Below, in pieces: positions 23,744-35,453 of a stretch of DNA of 64,000 nucleotides (its first letter is position 1; each line of letters begins with the position of its first letter). This stretch comes from Eucalyptus grandis (lineage: Eukaryota > Streptophyta > Magnoliopsida > Myrtales > Myrtaceae): positions 14,074,001-14,138,000 of the forward strand of contig NC_052620.1 in NCBI RefSeq assembly GCF_016545825.1. The letters are read 5' to 3'. The notes under the pieces are model-generated. The model did not search any database. It had not been told where the DNA came from and saw only the letters and a list, made by a program, of their open reading frames with translations. The position numbers were made by a program, and so were the translations under genes.

Positions 23744-26240
23744 TTATGGATGATTTTTCTCGAATGACCTGGTTATTCTTAATAAAAGACTGTATTGAGA
23801 TTTTTCATTGCTTTCGCTTATTCTATTTTGAGGTACTAAATCCATTTAATACTTCTATCAAAACTCTATGGTAAGATAATGCCAAAGAGTATGTTGCTAC
23901 TATTTCTAGTTTCTAACCTTTTCTTGACTCTCATGACGTTATTCATCAGACTTCTTATTTATATACACCATAGCAAAATGGTGTAACTGAACACAAAAAT
24001 CATTATCTTCTTAATGTTACTCGTTGTCTTATGTTTCATATGTATCTACCAAAAAATCTTTGGGGCCGTGTTGCTCTTACAGCCTGCTTTTTAATTAATC
24101 GGCTTCCAACTTCCCTTCTTCGGGAGGAGACACCTTTCTCCATTTTACATCCAACTTGTTCTCCTTTTCTATTACGTCTACGTGTCTTTGGTTGTGTAAG
24201 TTTTGTTCATTCTCTGACTCCAAGTCTTGATAAGTTTGACCCCCCGTATTGAAAAATGTGTCTTCATTGGATACTCTCGAACTTAGAAGGATCACAAATG
24301 TTATAGTCCTACTCATTGTTGTGTGTTTGTGTCAGCCAATGTGATATTTTTTGAAGACCAACCATACTACAACACCTAAATGGTTCCTATAGTGCCTCCT
24401 AATGATGATGAGCATGTCTTACTAACACTTCCACCAATCACACTTCCTCTAGCATCATCTACAGGATTTCAGTTTGCTGATTACACCTACCATAGACATG
24501 GAATAGCTCCTACTATAGTAGTACAACCATCACTTGATTCATCTATTCCCTCATTGGTTGTTTCGCCATCTTCTAATCTTGATCATAATCCGTTCATTGC
24601 TACTCGAAAAGGTACACATTCTTTCGTTGGTCGTTTTGTGGATCTTTATACATCTTACTTTGATTTGTCTGATTGTCTTCGTACTCGTCACCCTATTTTC
24701 AACATTTTGTCTTATAATCGTTTATCTCCTACCTTTCTACCTTTGTCTCATCCTTGTCCTCTGTCTCTGTGCCTAGCAGTGTTGTTGAAGATCTTGCTCA
24801 TCTTGGGTGGCGACAAGCCATGGAAGATGAAATGAAGGCACTCATTGAGAACCGCATTTGGCTACCTTACCTGCATGAAAGCAACCTATTGGTTGCTGTT
24901 GAGTTTTCACTATTAAGGTTCACTTTGATGGCCCACTTGATCGATTGAAGGCATGGTTGGTTGCCAAGGGATATTCTCAAACCTATGGTGTTGATTATGA
25001 TGACACTTTCTCACTTGTAGCCAAAATTTCATCTGTTTATGCCTTTATTTCCCTAGCAGCGCATTTCAGATGGTTTCCTCATCAATTGGATATCAAAAAT
25101 ACGTTCTTACATGGTGATTTGATTTTGATTGAAGACGTTGATTGAAGACGTATATATGGAGCAACCACCAAAGTTTGTCGCTTAGGGGGAGAATCTGGTA
25201 TGTCATTTATTTAAGGCATTGTATGAACTCAAACAATCTCCTCATGTTTGGTTTGGTCAGTTCAGTGATATTATTATCAAGTTTGGATTAAAGCGGTGTT
25301 ATGTAGATCATTCAGTCTTTAATTCAGTCTTCTTAGCTTGGTGTATTCTTCTGGTGGTATATGTGAATGACATTATCATTACTGGTAGTGATTTAGATAG
25401 TATTCAATGGCTTAAACAATTTCTGCATATATAGTTCAGTACTACGGATATAAGGCGTCTGAGCTTTTTCCTAGGTATCAAGGTTGCCCATTCGCATACA
25501 TATATCAATTTAACCTAGCGAAAATATGTACTTGACATTCTTGATGAAGTTGGGTTTATTGGAGCAAAACCAGTTAATACTCCTATGGAGTCCAATATAA
25601 AACTTGATGTAGAACATGGAGAATTATTACATGATCAAAATATCTGAGATTAGTTGGTAAGCCGAATTATCTTACTATCACAAGACCTAATATATCTTTT
25701 GCTGTTAGTGTTGTAAGTCAATTCATGAGTTCTCCTCGGACTGCTTACTAAGATGCTGTGTTTTGGATTATCAAATACTTGGAAGGAGCACTAGGTAAAG
25801 GACTAATTTTCAAGAATTATGGCCATCTGAATGTCACAGGTTTCTCTGATGTAGATTGGGCCAAATGTCCCACTAATAGGAGATCTACATTGGGTTATTG
25901 TGTATTTCTTGGAGGTAATTTAGTTGCTTGGAAGAGCAAGAAACAACACGTGGTTTCTCGATCAAGTGTTGAAGCAAATATAGAGGAATAACACATGTGA
26001 CAGGTGAATTGCTTTGGTTGATGATGTTATTATCAGAAATTGAGATGTTAATATCGGAACCATCAATATTATATTATGATAATCAATCAACTATTCATAT
26101 TGCAAACAATCCCATCTTCGATGAGTAAACTAAGCACATTGAGGTTGATTGTCACTTCAAACAAGAAAAGGTTTAGAAATGGGAGATTACTCTAACATAC
26201 AAGGATAGAGGATCAAGTTGCAGATATTTTTACTGTGTCT
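22105..26240 (+). pseudogene. gag-pol relic of nested Copia element
   Basis: Gag begins about 22105 (KLDETNYPSWSKA). A decayed zinc knuckle (CTHCLRVGHTKAYY, last Cys lost) lies at about 22848-22895. Protease near 23100 has FIDFGATHH where DSG is expected. Integrase remnants run 23640-24250. RT spans about 24930-25450, with the active-site box reading YVND instead of YVDD. RNase H lies at 25758-26150 (CPTNRRSTLGYCVFLGGN, then a DNQST-like block). Many stops and frameshifts make it non-coding. A (TA)n tract at about 23708-23738 interrupts the integrase. Confidence 0.9.
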
Positions 26241-26316
26241 TTACGGGGGAATAGAGTGGATTTTTTGTGTAACAAGTTGTGATTATTTAATATCTACATC
26301 TCAATTTAAGGGGGAG

Positions 26317-26433
26317 TGTTAGGAAATAATAATGATAAGAGTTATCCATATATATATATATATATATATTATACGTATTCTTGTAATCCTTTCAATTAAG
26401 ATAATACAATATGGCATTTTATCTCCTTCAACA
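26317..26433 (+). repeat. 3' LTR of nested Copia element
   Basis: 117 bp, same ends as the 5' LTR, preceded by AAGGGGGAG and followed by the AGCTC target-site copy. Contains a (TA)n run. Confidence 0.9.
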
Positions 26434-27920
26434 AGCTCTAATGAAAGTTAACAAACTTCTGTGAGAACTATCAAAAGATTTGAATTATGTCAAAACGTCC
26501 ATCCAGGAAACTCAAAGAATCATGCTTCTATATGTTGAAGAGTTTATTGGGACTCTTGAATCTTATGGAGTTGAATGACTAAATGAAGAAGATGGCTTGA
26601 AAGGTAAAAAATTTATTACCTTAAAATCCAACATTGATTCTAATGAAATAATTTCTGAACCTAACCAAGCATTTGATGATATTCAACTAGCTGAATTTGA
26701 AGATATTCAGAATGGTTCAACATATGCCAAAGCTAAGCAGGTTAAATCCTCTAAGCCCATTGAAGAACAAGATGAAAGATTCAACAAGAACTGAAAACAC
26801 AAATCCAGTCTCCCAAGGAAGTAGTTATTGGAGAGCTAGATGATGGCATGAAAACCTAATCCAAGCTCAAGAAGATGATAAGTACTTTGACACTCTTATC
26901 TAAAATAGCACTAAAAGGAATCGATGAAGCTCTCACCAACGAAAGTTGGAAAGAAGCAATGCAAGAAGAGCATTATCAGTATAGAGTCAATGAAGCATGG
27001 GAACTTGTGCCTAGACCAAAAGATAATCCCATGATTAGAACCGATTAACATAAACAAATTGGATGATCAAGGCAAAGTAGCAAGAAATAAAGCCAAACTT
27101 ATGCCCAAAGGATACTCATAAGAAGAAGTAAATGATTATGATGAAACTTGCGCATTTGGGCTTGATGGATGTCAGAAGTGTCTTCCTAAATTGAGAAAGT
27201 ACACGTGGAACAACCTCCTAGTTTTAAACATTTGAGAAAGTCTAACTATGTTTATAAATTGAGAAAAGCTATGTACGGTCTAAAGCAAGCATTTGATTAT
27301 GGTAATAAGACTAAACAACTTTGTAGTTGAAAATGACTTTAAAAAAGGTAAGATAGATACTACACTCTTCATTAAAAGAGAATGTGAGGATATACTTCTC
27401 ATTCATATTTATGTTGTTGATATTATATTTGGCTCTTCTAATGAATCTCTCTATAAGAAATTCTCTCAGTCTATGCACGATGAGTTCAAAATGAGCATGA
27501 TGGGAGAATTAACATTCTTTCTTTGACTTCAAGTTAAGCAGACCAAAAGTGGTACTTTCATTTTTCAAGAGAAGTATCCATGGGAAAATGTCAAGAAGTT
27601 TGGCTTGGCAAGTTGCAAGAAAACTAAGACACGGATTTCTTGTTCTTCCAAACTCGACAAAGACAAGCAGGTTGTTGTGCTCAGATCTTATGGATGAAAC
27701 AACAATTGAAAGACTTTGATGTTGAAGAATCAAATGTTGCAATCAAATGTGACAACACTAGTGCTATCAATATAGCCAAGAATCCTATTATGCACTCGAA
27801 AGCTAAGCACATCGAAATAAAGCATCACTTCATTTGACAACATATTCATAATGGTGAGGTCAATATTCAGTTTATTGATTCAAAGCATCAATTAGCTGAT
27901 GTTTTCATAAAGCCCTAGGA
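26434..27920 (+). pseudogene. Older Copia element, gag end to RNase H (right half)
   Basis: Continues the gag interrupted at 21099. Frame fragments include the rest of gag (to about 26800), an RT start (ESWKEAMQEEH, near 26945), KAMYGLKQAF near 27265, and an RT palm where YVDD reads YVVD (about 27410). RNase H and the C-terminus follow (CDNTSAINIAKNPI, HIEIKHHFI, then ADVFIKP near 27900). Several stops and deletions are present; no 3' LTR could be defined. Confidence 0.8.
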
Positions 27921-28329
27921 AAAGAATTAATTTTATTTTATTTGAAATGGATTAGGTACTATTATGCCCTTTGATTAAGATGTTTATAAGACTGATTTTT
28001 TTCAAGGTCAACCTCCAAAGTCTGGATGTAACTTCACGAACAACAACAACGAGCCCACTTTCAAGCACTCAATATACAACGTTGCAAGACTCCAAGATGT
28101 CTTTATGGCGTAATTCACAAGCAAAAGCTCCTCTTTGATGCACTTCACAGCGAACATCCTCTTCTTGTAGATAGACAAGAATCGGATCCAAAATAGGAAA
28201 CATCTTTTAAGGAAACATTCTCCAACTGGAAAATAATTCAATTATGAAATCTATTCAAAACAGAAAACATACTTGAATTAGTAAACTCTCCTTTTTTCGA
28301 GGTAAAATTCAAGACATATTTTAACCCAT
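27921..28329. other. No gene recognised; tail of the older Copia element
   Basis: Contains only short AT-rich frames; may include the degraded 3' end of the older Copia element and the edge of the minus-strand gag remnant that follows. Confidence 0.4.
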
Positions 28330-28560
28330 AGTTTGTTAGTTAATAGGAATTGGATACGAGATGACCATATCCGCGATAGTACATAAAGTAGCATTCACAT
28401 GATGAGGAAGAAGCGGAAGCAACAAGGACCACGTCTATAGAAGTGGACAAAATAGTTCATTATGCCTTCAAAATAGCAACTCATGTCTCCTCAATCAACA
28501 ACACTGAGCTATCTCGAGATGAGGTAACGCGTCTGGATGCATAGGTGAAGATTGCACAAC
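28330..28560 (-). pseudogene. Copia gag remnant, homologous to 59490-59720
   Basis: On the minus strand it reads SSSSCECYFMYYRGYGHL, a decayed gag zinc knuckle. It parallels the better kept copy at about 59500-59585. The shared block on the plus strand runs from ATTGGAT to AGATGAGGTAACGC. No other part of this element is recognisable nearby. Confidence 0.6.
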
Positions 28561-29197
28561 GAGAGAAGCTTGGGATCGGCTCTTCAACAGACGAAAGATC
28601 ACTGGGAATTCAAGCTCTGACGATCACAGGAAATCACCTGGAAATGTGTTTTTGGCGAATCAGATTGCTGAACGTCCGGATCAACGAATCGTTCAAGATT
28701 CACTTCAAGCAAACGCGCTTCTTTCGCCGTCTGATCCAAAAATTAGAGACGTTGACTGAAGCCGAGAGAGATTTCTTTTAAAAACAGCGCTAAAAATTCG
28801 AGCTCCCACAGAGGTGAGAAGCCGCGAGGGAGGACAGAAAAAGGCGCGGGAGATCGTCGCGCTGGTTCGTTGCCATTTCTCGCACGGGTTCGTTGGCGAG
28901 ATTCGACAAAAGGAGGACGCTTTTAAGGGATCTTTCCCTCGCTTTTCTCGTGGTCGACATTCATTGACAGTCATGGGTTCTCTCATAAGGGCGAGATCTT
29001 TATCAATTACTGAGGTCATAATACAGATGCCTGGTACGGCTCCAATGAACATAAAACACGGTTGAAGTAAGGATAATGTCCGAATTGCGAGCGGGAAGAT
29101 CGCCCATCCGAACGCGCCAAGGGCGAGTCAGCAGGGGCCACAAAGAAAAGAAGATGGGAACTTGCGCTTTAGTCAATAGGAGATGATGGCGAAAGCC
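28561..29197. other. Intergenic, moderately GC-rich, no gene recognised
   Basis: Short overlapping frames on both strands (28545-28781, 28705-29052) without recognisable motifs. A 5' flank or exon of a lost gene is possible but unsupported. Confidence 0.4.
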
Positions 29198-29205
29198 GCC
29201 ATAGT
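29198..29205. repeat. Target-site duplication of hAT element, left copy
   Basis: GCCATAGT, identical to 32390-32397. Confidence 0.88.
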
Positions 29206-29376
29206 TAGGGGTGAGCGGTTCCCGGTTCCTTACAGGTTCCGCTTGGAACCTGGAACCTACCCTCGGGTACAGGTTCCTCATTTTTTGGAACCTGGAACCT
29301 ACCCGTCAAAACCAAGAACCTGGAACCTACCCTGTCACAGGTTCCGGGGTCGGTTCCAGGTTCCAACAGGTTCTTT
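29206..29376. repeat. Left TIR and subterminal GGTTCC array
   Basis: About a dozen GGTTCC or GGAACC hexamers in 170 bp, just inside TAGGGGTGAGC. The inverted equivalent is at 4330-4509. Followed by about 100 bp (29385-29500) shared with 4190-4320. Confidence 0.8.
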
Positions 29377-29569
29377 TTTCTTTTTCTTTTTTCATTTTTT
29401 AGTTTAAAAAAATGGAAACGAATGCAGCAATAATAAACAAACTTGTCATTCATCAAAGAAAATATAACACAAACATAATCTATAATACTCATAAGCGTTT
29501 AATATTCTAAAATGTGAACTATTTCTCTTTTGCAAAGTCTAGCGGTTCACTTCACAAAGTCCCTTACCT

Positions 29570-31205
29570 CAGCAACAACCCTGCACCAAAATAAAGCCAT
29601 ATCCCTCATTGTTTTACAACTTCCAATGACTTCAACAACTTTAGTAACAAAGCTTTCAAGTGGAGCTGCATGAATATCTCTCAGCAATGTTGCAGCGGTG
29701 GTTTCGAACTTAACCGATCTTTCTTCGAGAAACTTTCCCCCTGCAAATATCTTGCAGATATTACAACAAAGAGACTTAGTCCTGTATAATGGATAATTTT
29801 AAAAAAGAACCGACAATTTTTTTATAATGGATGAGTATTATTTCATGGACTAGTAAATTTGATAATCTGATTATTGATTTACCTGCATCAAACAGCAAAC
29901 TAATCAAAGAATAGAGCTTCACTTCATCTGGAAACTCGGATATGTTATCTTCCTTTTCACAAAGCACAAGCGACCTCACAGCAAAGAGACTTAGTCCTGC
30001 CCTTTCCTTGATAGGAGAAGAACCTTTGTTTGTTGCCAGAAAATCTTTCATTGAGCTAAATTTCTTCCCATTCCTGGGAAAAGTTTCCAAAGATGTCTAA
30101 GTGATAGAAGAAATATATAGAGGTCAAAGTTATAATGGCTATCTTGTAGATAATAAAAACTTACTCTACAGCCACAGCCAGTTGCTTGATAACTGGTGAT
30201 GGAGGAATTTTCTCCGTGTTACCAGAAATTAGACCGTCCAATATGGATATAGACTTTGAACCCTATCAAAACATTTTTAATCCAAATTAGACAGCAAAAC
30301 CATAAACATGTCATCTTAAATCTCGAAGTATGATCTCCTGCTTAAGTAAAAGATATTAATTGTCATCATAACTATAAACTATTTGCAGCCATTTCTGATT
30401 TCACACGAAAAGAACAGCTCAAGGCATTATTGCAGCAGACAGATTAGGATATGAGAAAGCTAAAGAGAGATTGAAGTACAAGATTTTCTCTGAACCGCAA
30501 TGAAAAATTACGGTAAATGTACTGTGAGTAGGTAGTTGGCTTCTCCACTGATGATTTTGCCGAACCAATGAGGACTCTCTCTGTTCTCTATCTACTGTAC
30601 ATATTTGACGTATAACAAAAGCTTCACTGGTTAATTCTTTTTTTGCCAAAAAAAATTTTTTTGCTGGTGTAATAGTAGATATTTAGACAACAAGAACATA
30701 GCTTAAAATTAATCAATCTACTGCCCCAGAATTGACTTTTTCTATTGGCCATTCAGGGACATCTGATGCAACATGTTTATACATGTAAGCGAGTTGTCAC
30801 ATCGATGACTTCTAAGACATCTATGACTAATGATAATATGAGCTAGTAGCAACCAATGAGTTAGCCAGCAGATCACTAAACTCAATTACTATAACACACG
30901 CAAAAAATAAACATTTTGAGCGTGTAAAAGAGTTAAAAGCACCAAAAAAACTCACCCTTGATTCAGAATCATTCTTCTCATTCACTATGTACAGCTCCCC
31001 TCCCGTTGAAGGGAAAACCAATATGAGCATCTCATCACGTGAATAACATAAGACAAATTGAACAAGAAAACCAATATGAGCATCTCATCATGTGAATAAC
31101 ATAAGACAAATTAAACATTAAAAGTGTGAAGGAGGAGAAACCTTAAATGCCAATATTCTAGGAGCTGGAAATCGTGATTCTGTGAGTTCTTCAGCCAAAG
31201 TTTGG
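29570..31205 (-). pseudogene. Captured host gene segment, five exon-like pieces with introns
   Basis: On the minus strand, in order: about 31205-31142 (LAEELTESRFPAPRILAFK), about 31033-30956 (VFPSTGGELYIVNEKNDSES, then a GTGAGT donor), about 30265-30170 (SISILDGLISGN... to KQLAVAVE), about 30095-29883 (FSSMKDFLATNKGSSPIKER ... LISLLFDAG, then a GTAAAT donor), and about 29745-29570 (GGKFLEERSVKFETTAATLL ... VVEVI). Each piece is open and bordered by plausible splice sites, while the DNA between is AT-rich. Order and strand fit one spliced gene, so a contiguous genomic piece was probably taken up with its introns. I do not recognise the protein; it lacks a start and an end here. Expression is unknown. 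Confidence 0.6.
31013..31117. repeat. Two-copy 53-bp tandem repeat
   Basis: GAAAACCAATATGAGCATC starts at 31013 and again at 31066, with near-identical continuation through ATAACATAAGACAAATT. It lies at the 5' border of the second exon-like piece and duplicates part of it. Confidence 0.9.
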
Positions 31206-32204
31206 CGGCGTCGACGGCGAGCGGCTGAGCAGCGAGGCAAGTGAGGGGTCACGGCATCGAGGGAGCAGGAGGCAAGGGCGAGACGAGCGCGGGGCGACTG
31301 GCGTCCAGCGGCGGCGTTGAGGGCGAACGGCGTCCGGCATCCGGCGGCGGCGTCCGACGGCAGTGTCGAGGGCGAGCGACGTCAGCGACGGGCAGAGGCA
31401 GAGAACGGGAGGGTCCGATTCGGTTCTCCGGTTCCCGGGTGCTCACCCCTGCTTAAGCCCGAACGAAGACTCTTTATAGGCATACTAGCACACACAACAA
31501 GCGTACCAGAATGCACATCAGCGTCAACGGAGAACCGGCAGGGCTGGAGTTCACATAAGCTGAACAGCCGCGAACTCAGACCCCGCGTGCCCAAAACAAG
31601 GCACGCACAGATGAAGAAAGGCCTACCTGGGCCGGCGTGGTGCTGTGGCGGGCGGTGCTCGGTGGGCTGGCCTCCGGCGACGCAAGTCTCTTACTTCTTT
31701 CTCACACAGACGAAGCGGACTACTCACTCTCTCTCTCTCGCTCCCTTGGTCTCTCTCGGTCTCACTCTCTAACCGAGCCCATGCACGGCTGAACCTCTCC
31801 CGCTCTCCCTCGCCGCACGGAAACTGTCCTTCTCGGTCTCTCTCCTCGAGCTCATCTCTCTCTCAGCCCAAAATCTACGGATAAACCAGAACCCCCTTGC
31901 TTTCCCTCTCTCTGTCGCTCTCCCTTGCTTGGTCCCTCTCTCCCTCGGCCAAAAAGGAAACCCTCAAAAAGAGAGGATGGAAGAAGAAGAAGAAGAAGAA
32001 GAAGGGGGTGATTTCGAACTAGAGAGGGGGAAAGAGAAGAGAGAGAAAGAGAAGAAAACAAAAAAAGTTTGGGGGAGGCAGGAAGTGACGTGAGGAGGAA
32101 AAAGGGGAGAAAAGAAAGAGAGAGAGAAAAAGAAAGGGAAAGGGGGGGAAGAATCGGCAGAAGGGGGGAAAATGAAATCACGTGGGAAAGGGGGTTAGGG
32201 TTTT

Positions 32205-32389
32205 TCTTGGCCGGTTCCGGTTCCTCCGGTTCCGGTTCCCATAGGAACCGGAACCGGAACCGGGAACCGCCGGTTCCCAGAAAAATAGAACCGGGAACCG
32301 GAACCGGTCCCCTTAGAACCGGGAACCGAACCGGAACCTCCTCCGGTTCGGTTCCGGTTCCGGTTCTACCCGAACCACGCTCACCCCTA
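32205..32389. repeat. Right subterminal GGTTCC array and TIR
   Basis: Packed CCGGTTCCGGTTCC and GGAACCGGAACC runs form an imperfect palindrome about 180 bp long, ending at GCTCACCCCTA. It is denser and more symmetrical than the left array. Confidence 0.8.
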
Positions 32390-32397
32390 GCCATAGT
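32390..32397. repeat. Target-site duplication of hAT element, right copy
   Basis: GCCATAGT, identical to 29198-29205. Confidence 0.88.
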
Positions 32398-33710
32398 TAT
32401 GGAAAAAAAAAATTGCGGAGGACTTTAGCTTACGGGTGTGTTTTTTAGTGTGGCCATAACTACTGAATAATGGTGTAATGTTGTTTTTTGGGTGGGGGAG
32501 AAGATAGGATGATTTGGTAGAACAGCAGAAAATTAAAAAGGGACGTGCCGTTTGTAATGTGACTCAATTCATATCTCCATTACCTGCCATAATCTACGTA
32601 GGGGAGTGGGTTTGGGAATTTATCTAGTCCTTCCAACTTGCATCTCAACTGGTTGTATGACTAGTATTTAGTTTATTAAAGGTATAGTTTTTGTTTGATG
32701 TGGCAAATTAGGCCGTGGAGCCATGTATCAACTCATATTTTAGTGGGTCGGGTGATGTATGGTTTCCCTGATATTTAAAATATAAGTTTGGCATGGCTCT
32801 TATATAATAAAGCCCAAATAGTAAGGGGTTCTAGTGGGTTTGGAAAGAACGTCTTTTAACCTATTTAATCAAAGCACAATGTTAAGGATCACCATCAACA
32901 ACTGTGGACCCATAGTCCTCACTGATCCAATTCAAATTGCCTCAAGAAATCCCAAATTGAGGGGAAAATTTGCTAAGAATTAGCGCTTAGGTTGAATTGG
33001 GTCTAAATTGCTAAAACTATGTTGCTATAAATGGGTTAATGTAGATTAAATTGATCAATTTGGATCAAACCTATACTTTACCAATCTAACTTAAACCCAA
33101 GTTAATCCCCAATTGGACAAGTTTACCCAAAACTAACGTTTTTGCATTTTGTTTTGTAGGAATACTTTCACCCTTTTAACAAGAGTTAATTTCACATTCA
33201 AATTAAATGCACTTATATCCAACTTATAAAAGAAGGGAAGGGTAAATTGACGAAGGAAAAAGTAAAGATAAGAAATAATTCCCTCTTGTATTATATTTAT
33301 GTGATTTTTGTTTATTCTTTCTTTTTCTGCCAAATATGTATGATTTTCTTTCTAAAATCTGTAAATACACATTCATCCTCTTCCGCAAACATTTTGAAAA
33401 ACTTGTACCAAAAAAAAAAAAAAAAAAAAAAACACGTTTCTCTTCACATATTCTCTGCGGACAAAATCGACAGCTTAAAAAAGGAAAAAAATTGAATTCA
33501 TCAATCACTTCCTTTTCTTTCCCTAATTCGTTGCGATAATTAAATCATATTAGATTTGGAAAGAGGTTGAAATATGACGTCAAAATATCACAGTTGACCA
33601 GGAAAATTTAAAATTAGAAAAAGGAGCAGGTACAAGACCAAACTCCATCTTCATTGGCCGATCTACATCGCTTCCTTCCCTTCTGCAGTTCCCATCTACC
33701 TCCCGAAGAG
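32398..33710. other. Intergenic, upstream of BAHD copy 1
   Basis: AT-rich DNA with an A-run at 33412-33432. No coding motif. The last 100-200 bp should contain the BAHD copy 1 promoter, but I see no clear TATA box. Confidence 0.5.
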
Positions 33711-35453
33711 ATGATGAAGATCAAGATCCTTCACCGGTGCGATGTCTCGCCGCCGGCGAACTCAGTCCAGACAACCGCTCTCCCACTCACGTTCTTCGAC
33801 ATCCCGTGGCTTCTCTGCCGCCCGATGCAACGCCTTTCCTCCCTCAATCCCCTTCCTCCTTCGCCCAGACCACCCTCCCTCTCCTCGTCCGATCTCTCTC
33901 CCTCTGTCTCCGCCACTTCTTTCCCTTCGCTGGCAGCCTCGTCCTCCCCCTAGCGCCACCGGAGAAGCCCCACATGCTCTACTCCGACGGCGACTCTCTC
34001 TCCTTGACTGTTGCCGAGTCGTCCGCGGACTTCGCTGAGCTCATCTGCAACGAGGTGCGCGACGCTGCGCTGATACACCCTCTGGTGCCTCAGCTACCAC
34101 CGCCACGTGCGTCCGACGGCGCACATCTGTGGCCCCTTATGGCAATTCAGGTCAGTTGGCGATGGTCTATTCGGCAAATAAATTCAGTATAATCATGTTA
34201 TGCTATGCTACACTGTAACTAGAGCTCATTTGGCAACGACATATGCCTGGTAGTTTAGAACAAGTAATAAGATAAATAAATAAATAAAAAATGAAAGAGG
34301 AGTAATTTTATGAAGGGAGCTTGCCGTTTAAAGTAGGATCTTATCGTCTAGATTTAATACATATCACAAGAAATATAGGTCATTAATCATGCTGGCGTGC
34401 ACAAATTGACATTGAAATTTTGAGTCAAATGTCAAATTTCAGTTGAAATGATAAATGGTTTAGGTGACCCTATTGCCAAACAAGGGCATTTGCGTTGGGG
34501 TCCAATTCCTCCACGTGGCGGCAGATGGGAGGTCCTTCCACCATTTCATGAAATCATGGGCGTCCATTCACAGGTTCGGAGGAGACTCGGCTTGCGTTGA
34601 CCTGGACGGCCCAAGTCCTTTCTACAACCGAGAAGTGATCAGAGATCCGAATGGGCTCGAGCCCATATTGTTAAAAGACTGGTGGAGTTGTGTGGGCTCT
34701 ATCCCAAGCCCAAGCCCAAGCCCAAGTGAAGCTCTTCTCACTATTGCGGACAAGGTGAGAGCAACGTTTGTCCTGGGAAAAACTGCCATCGACGGGCTAA
34801 AAGCGCAGGTCTTAAGCCAACTCAAGAACGACGATGATGGCGACTCAGAGTCGGAGCCAATCCATTTGTCGACTTTTGTAGTGACATGCGCATTCATATG
34901 GGTATGCATGATCAAATCGAAAGAAAAAGAACAGGAGCGTCACAATCAATTGTCATCAAAGAGCAACAAAGACGAGCTTTGCTATTTCTGCTTTGTGGCA
35001 GATTGTAGGGATCGACTTGAATACTCAATACCCTCGACATACTTTGGGAACTATTTGGGCATATATTTTCTCTCGGAGAAGAGAAATACACTGTTGGGCG
35101 AAAGTGGAATTTCACATGCCGCGAGGGCAATAGGGAGGAGAGTCAAGGATGTGGAGAAAGGGGGAGGGTTGAGAGAGGCAGATGGATGGATCAAGGATTG
35201 GAAAGTATTTGACAATGGGGACTTAGTGACTGTGGCCGGATCGCCGAGACTGAAGGTTTACGACACGGACTTTGGGTGGGGGAGGCCGATAAAGAGCCAT
35301 GTGGTACAGATCGACGTATCGGGGGCCATTGCTCTTGCAGAGAGTAGAAATAGGGATGGTGGCATGGAGGTCGGGTTGGCATTGACTAGGGATTGCATGG
35401 AGAGGTTTGTTTGTTTGTTTGAGAATGGATCCAAATCGTTTATGTCACTTTAG
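33711..35453 (+). pseudogene. BAHD acyltransferase copy 1, frameshifted in exon 1
   Basis: Two-exon layout as in its neighbours: exon 1 33711-34150, a GT-AG intron, exon 2 34464-35453 (329 codons). Exon 2 keeps HVAAD, the HXXXD catalytic motif, and DFGWG near the C-terminus. The clade motif YFGNC reads YFGNY. Exon 1 is 440 nt where copies 2 and 3 have 450: ten bases are missing after ATGCAACGCC (about 33835), which shifts the frame. Downstream of it the sequence still matches its paralogues in another frame (SFAQTTLPLL...). Without compensation no full enzyme is made. It was an acyl-CoA-dependent O-acyltransferase of the flavonoid/anthocyanin or phenolic-glucoside malonyl/coumaroyl type. An assembly error is possible. 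Confidence 0.85.

Larger units (their letters stand above)
21100..26433 (+). mobile_element. Ty1/copia retrotransposon, nested, degenerate
   Basis: LTRs at 21100-21236 and 26317-26433 begin TGTTAGGAAAT and end CTCCTTCAACA. The 5-bp target-site duplication AGCTC is perfect. A primer-binding site (TGGTATCGGAGCA, 21237-21249) follows the 5' LTR, and a polypurine tract (AAGGGGGAG) precedes the 3' LTR. Gene order gag, protease, integrase, RT, RNase H is that of Copia. It sits inside the gag of an older Copia element. Confidence 0.93.
29206..32389. mobile_element. Non-autonomous hAT element with captured host gene segment
   Basis: Begins TAGGGGTGAGCGG and ends in its inverse (CGCTCACCCCTA with one extra A). 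It is flanked by a perfect 8-bp duplication GCCATAGT (29198-29205 and 32390-32397). Eight-base duplications and TAGGG-type ends are hallmarks of hAT elements. Both ends carry dense GGTTCC/GGAACC arrays. No transposase is present. The interior holds exon-like pieces of a host gene on the minus strand (29570-31205), a GC-rich stretch, and a third, internal GCTCACCCCTG end at about 31442-31452 that suggests an earlier nested or tandem insertion. Mobilisation would need a transposase like the one at 1-1720. Confidence 0.88.

Noticed and set aside
31241..31884. GC-rich overlapping frames on both strands
   Set aside because: Low-complexity Gly/Arg/Ser/Pro translations inside the hAT element; no domain. 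Could be a captured leader region but cannot be supported.
31852..32428. 180- and 119-codon frames through the GGTTCC palindrome
   Set aside because: Gly-Ser-Arg-Asn and Pro-rich repeats come from the hexamer array.
33247..33539. Lysine-rich frames near 33.4 kb
   Set aside because: Result of the A-run at 33412-33432.
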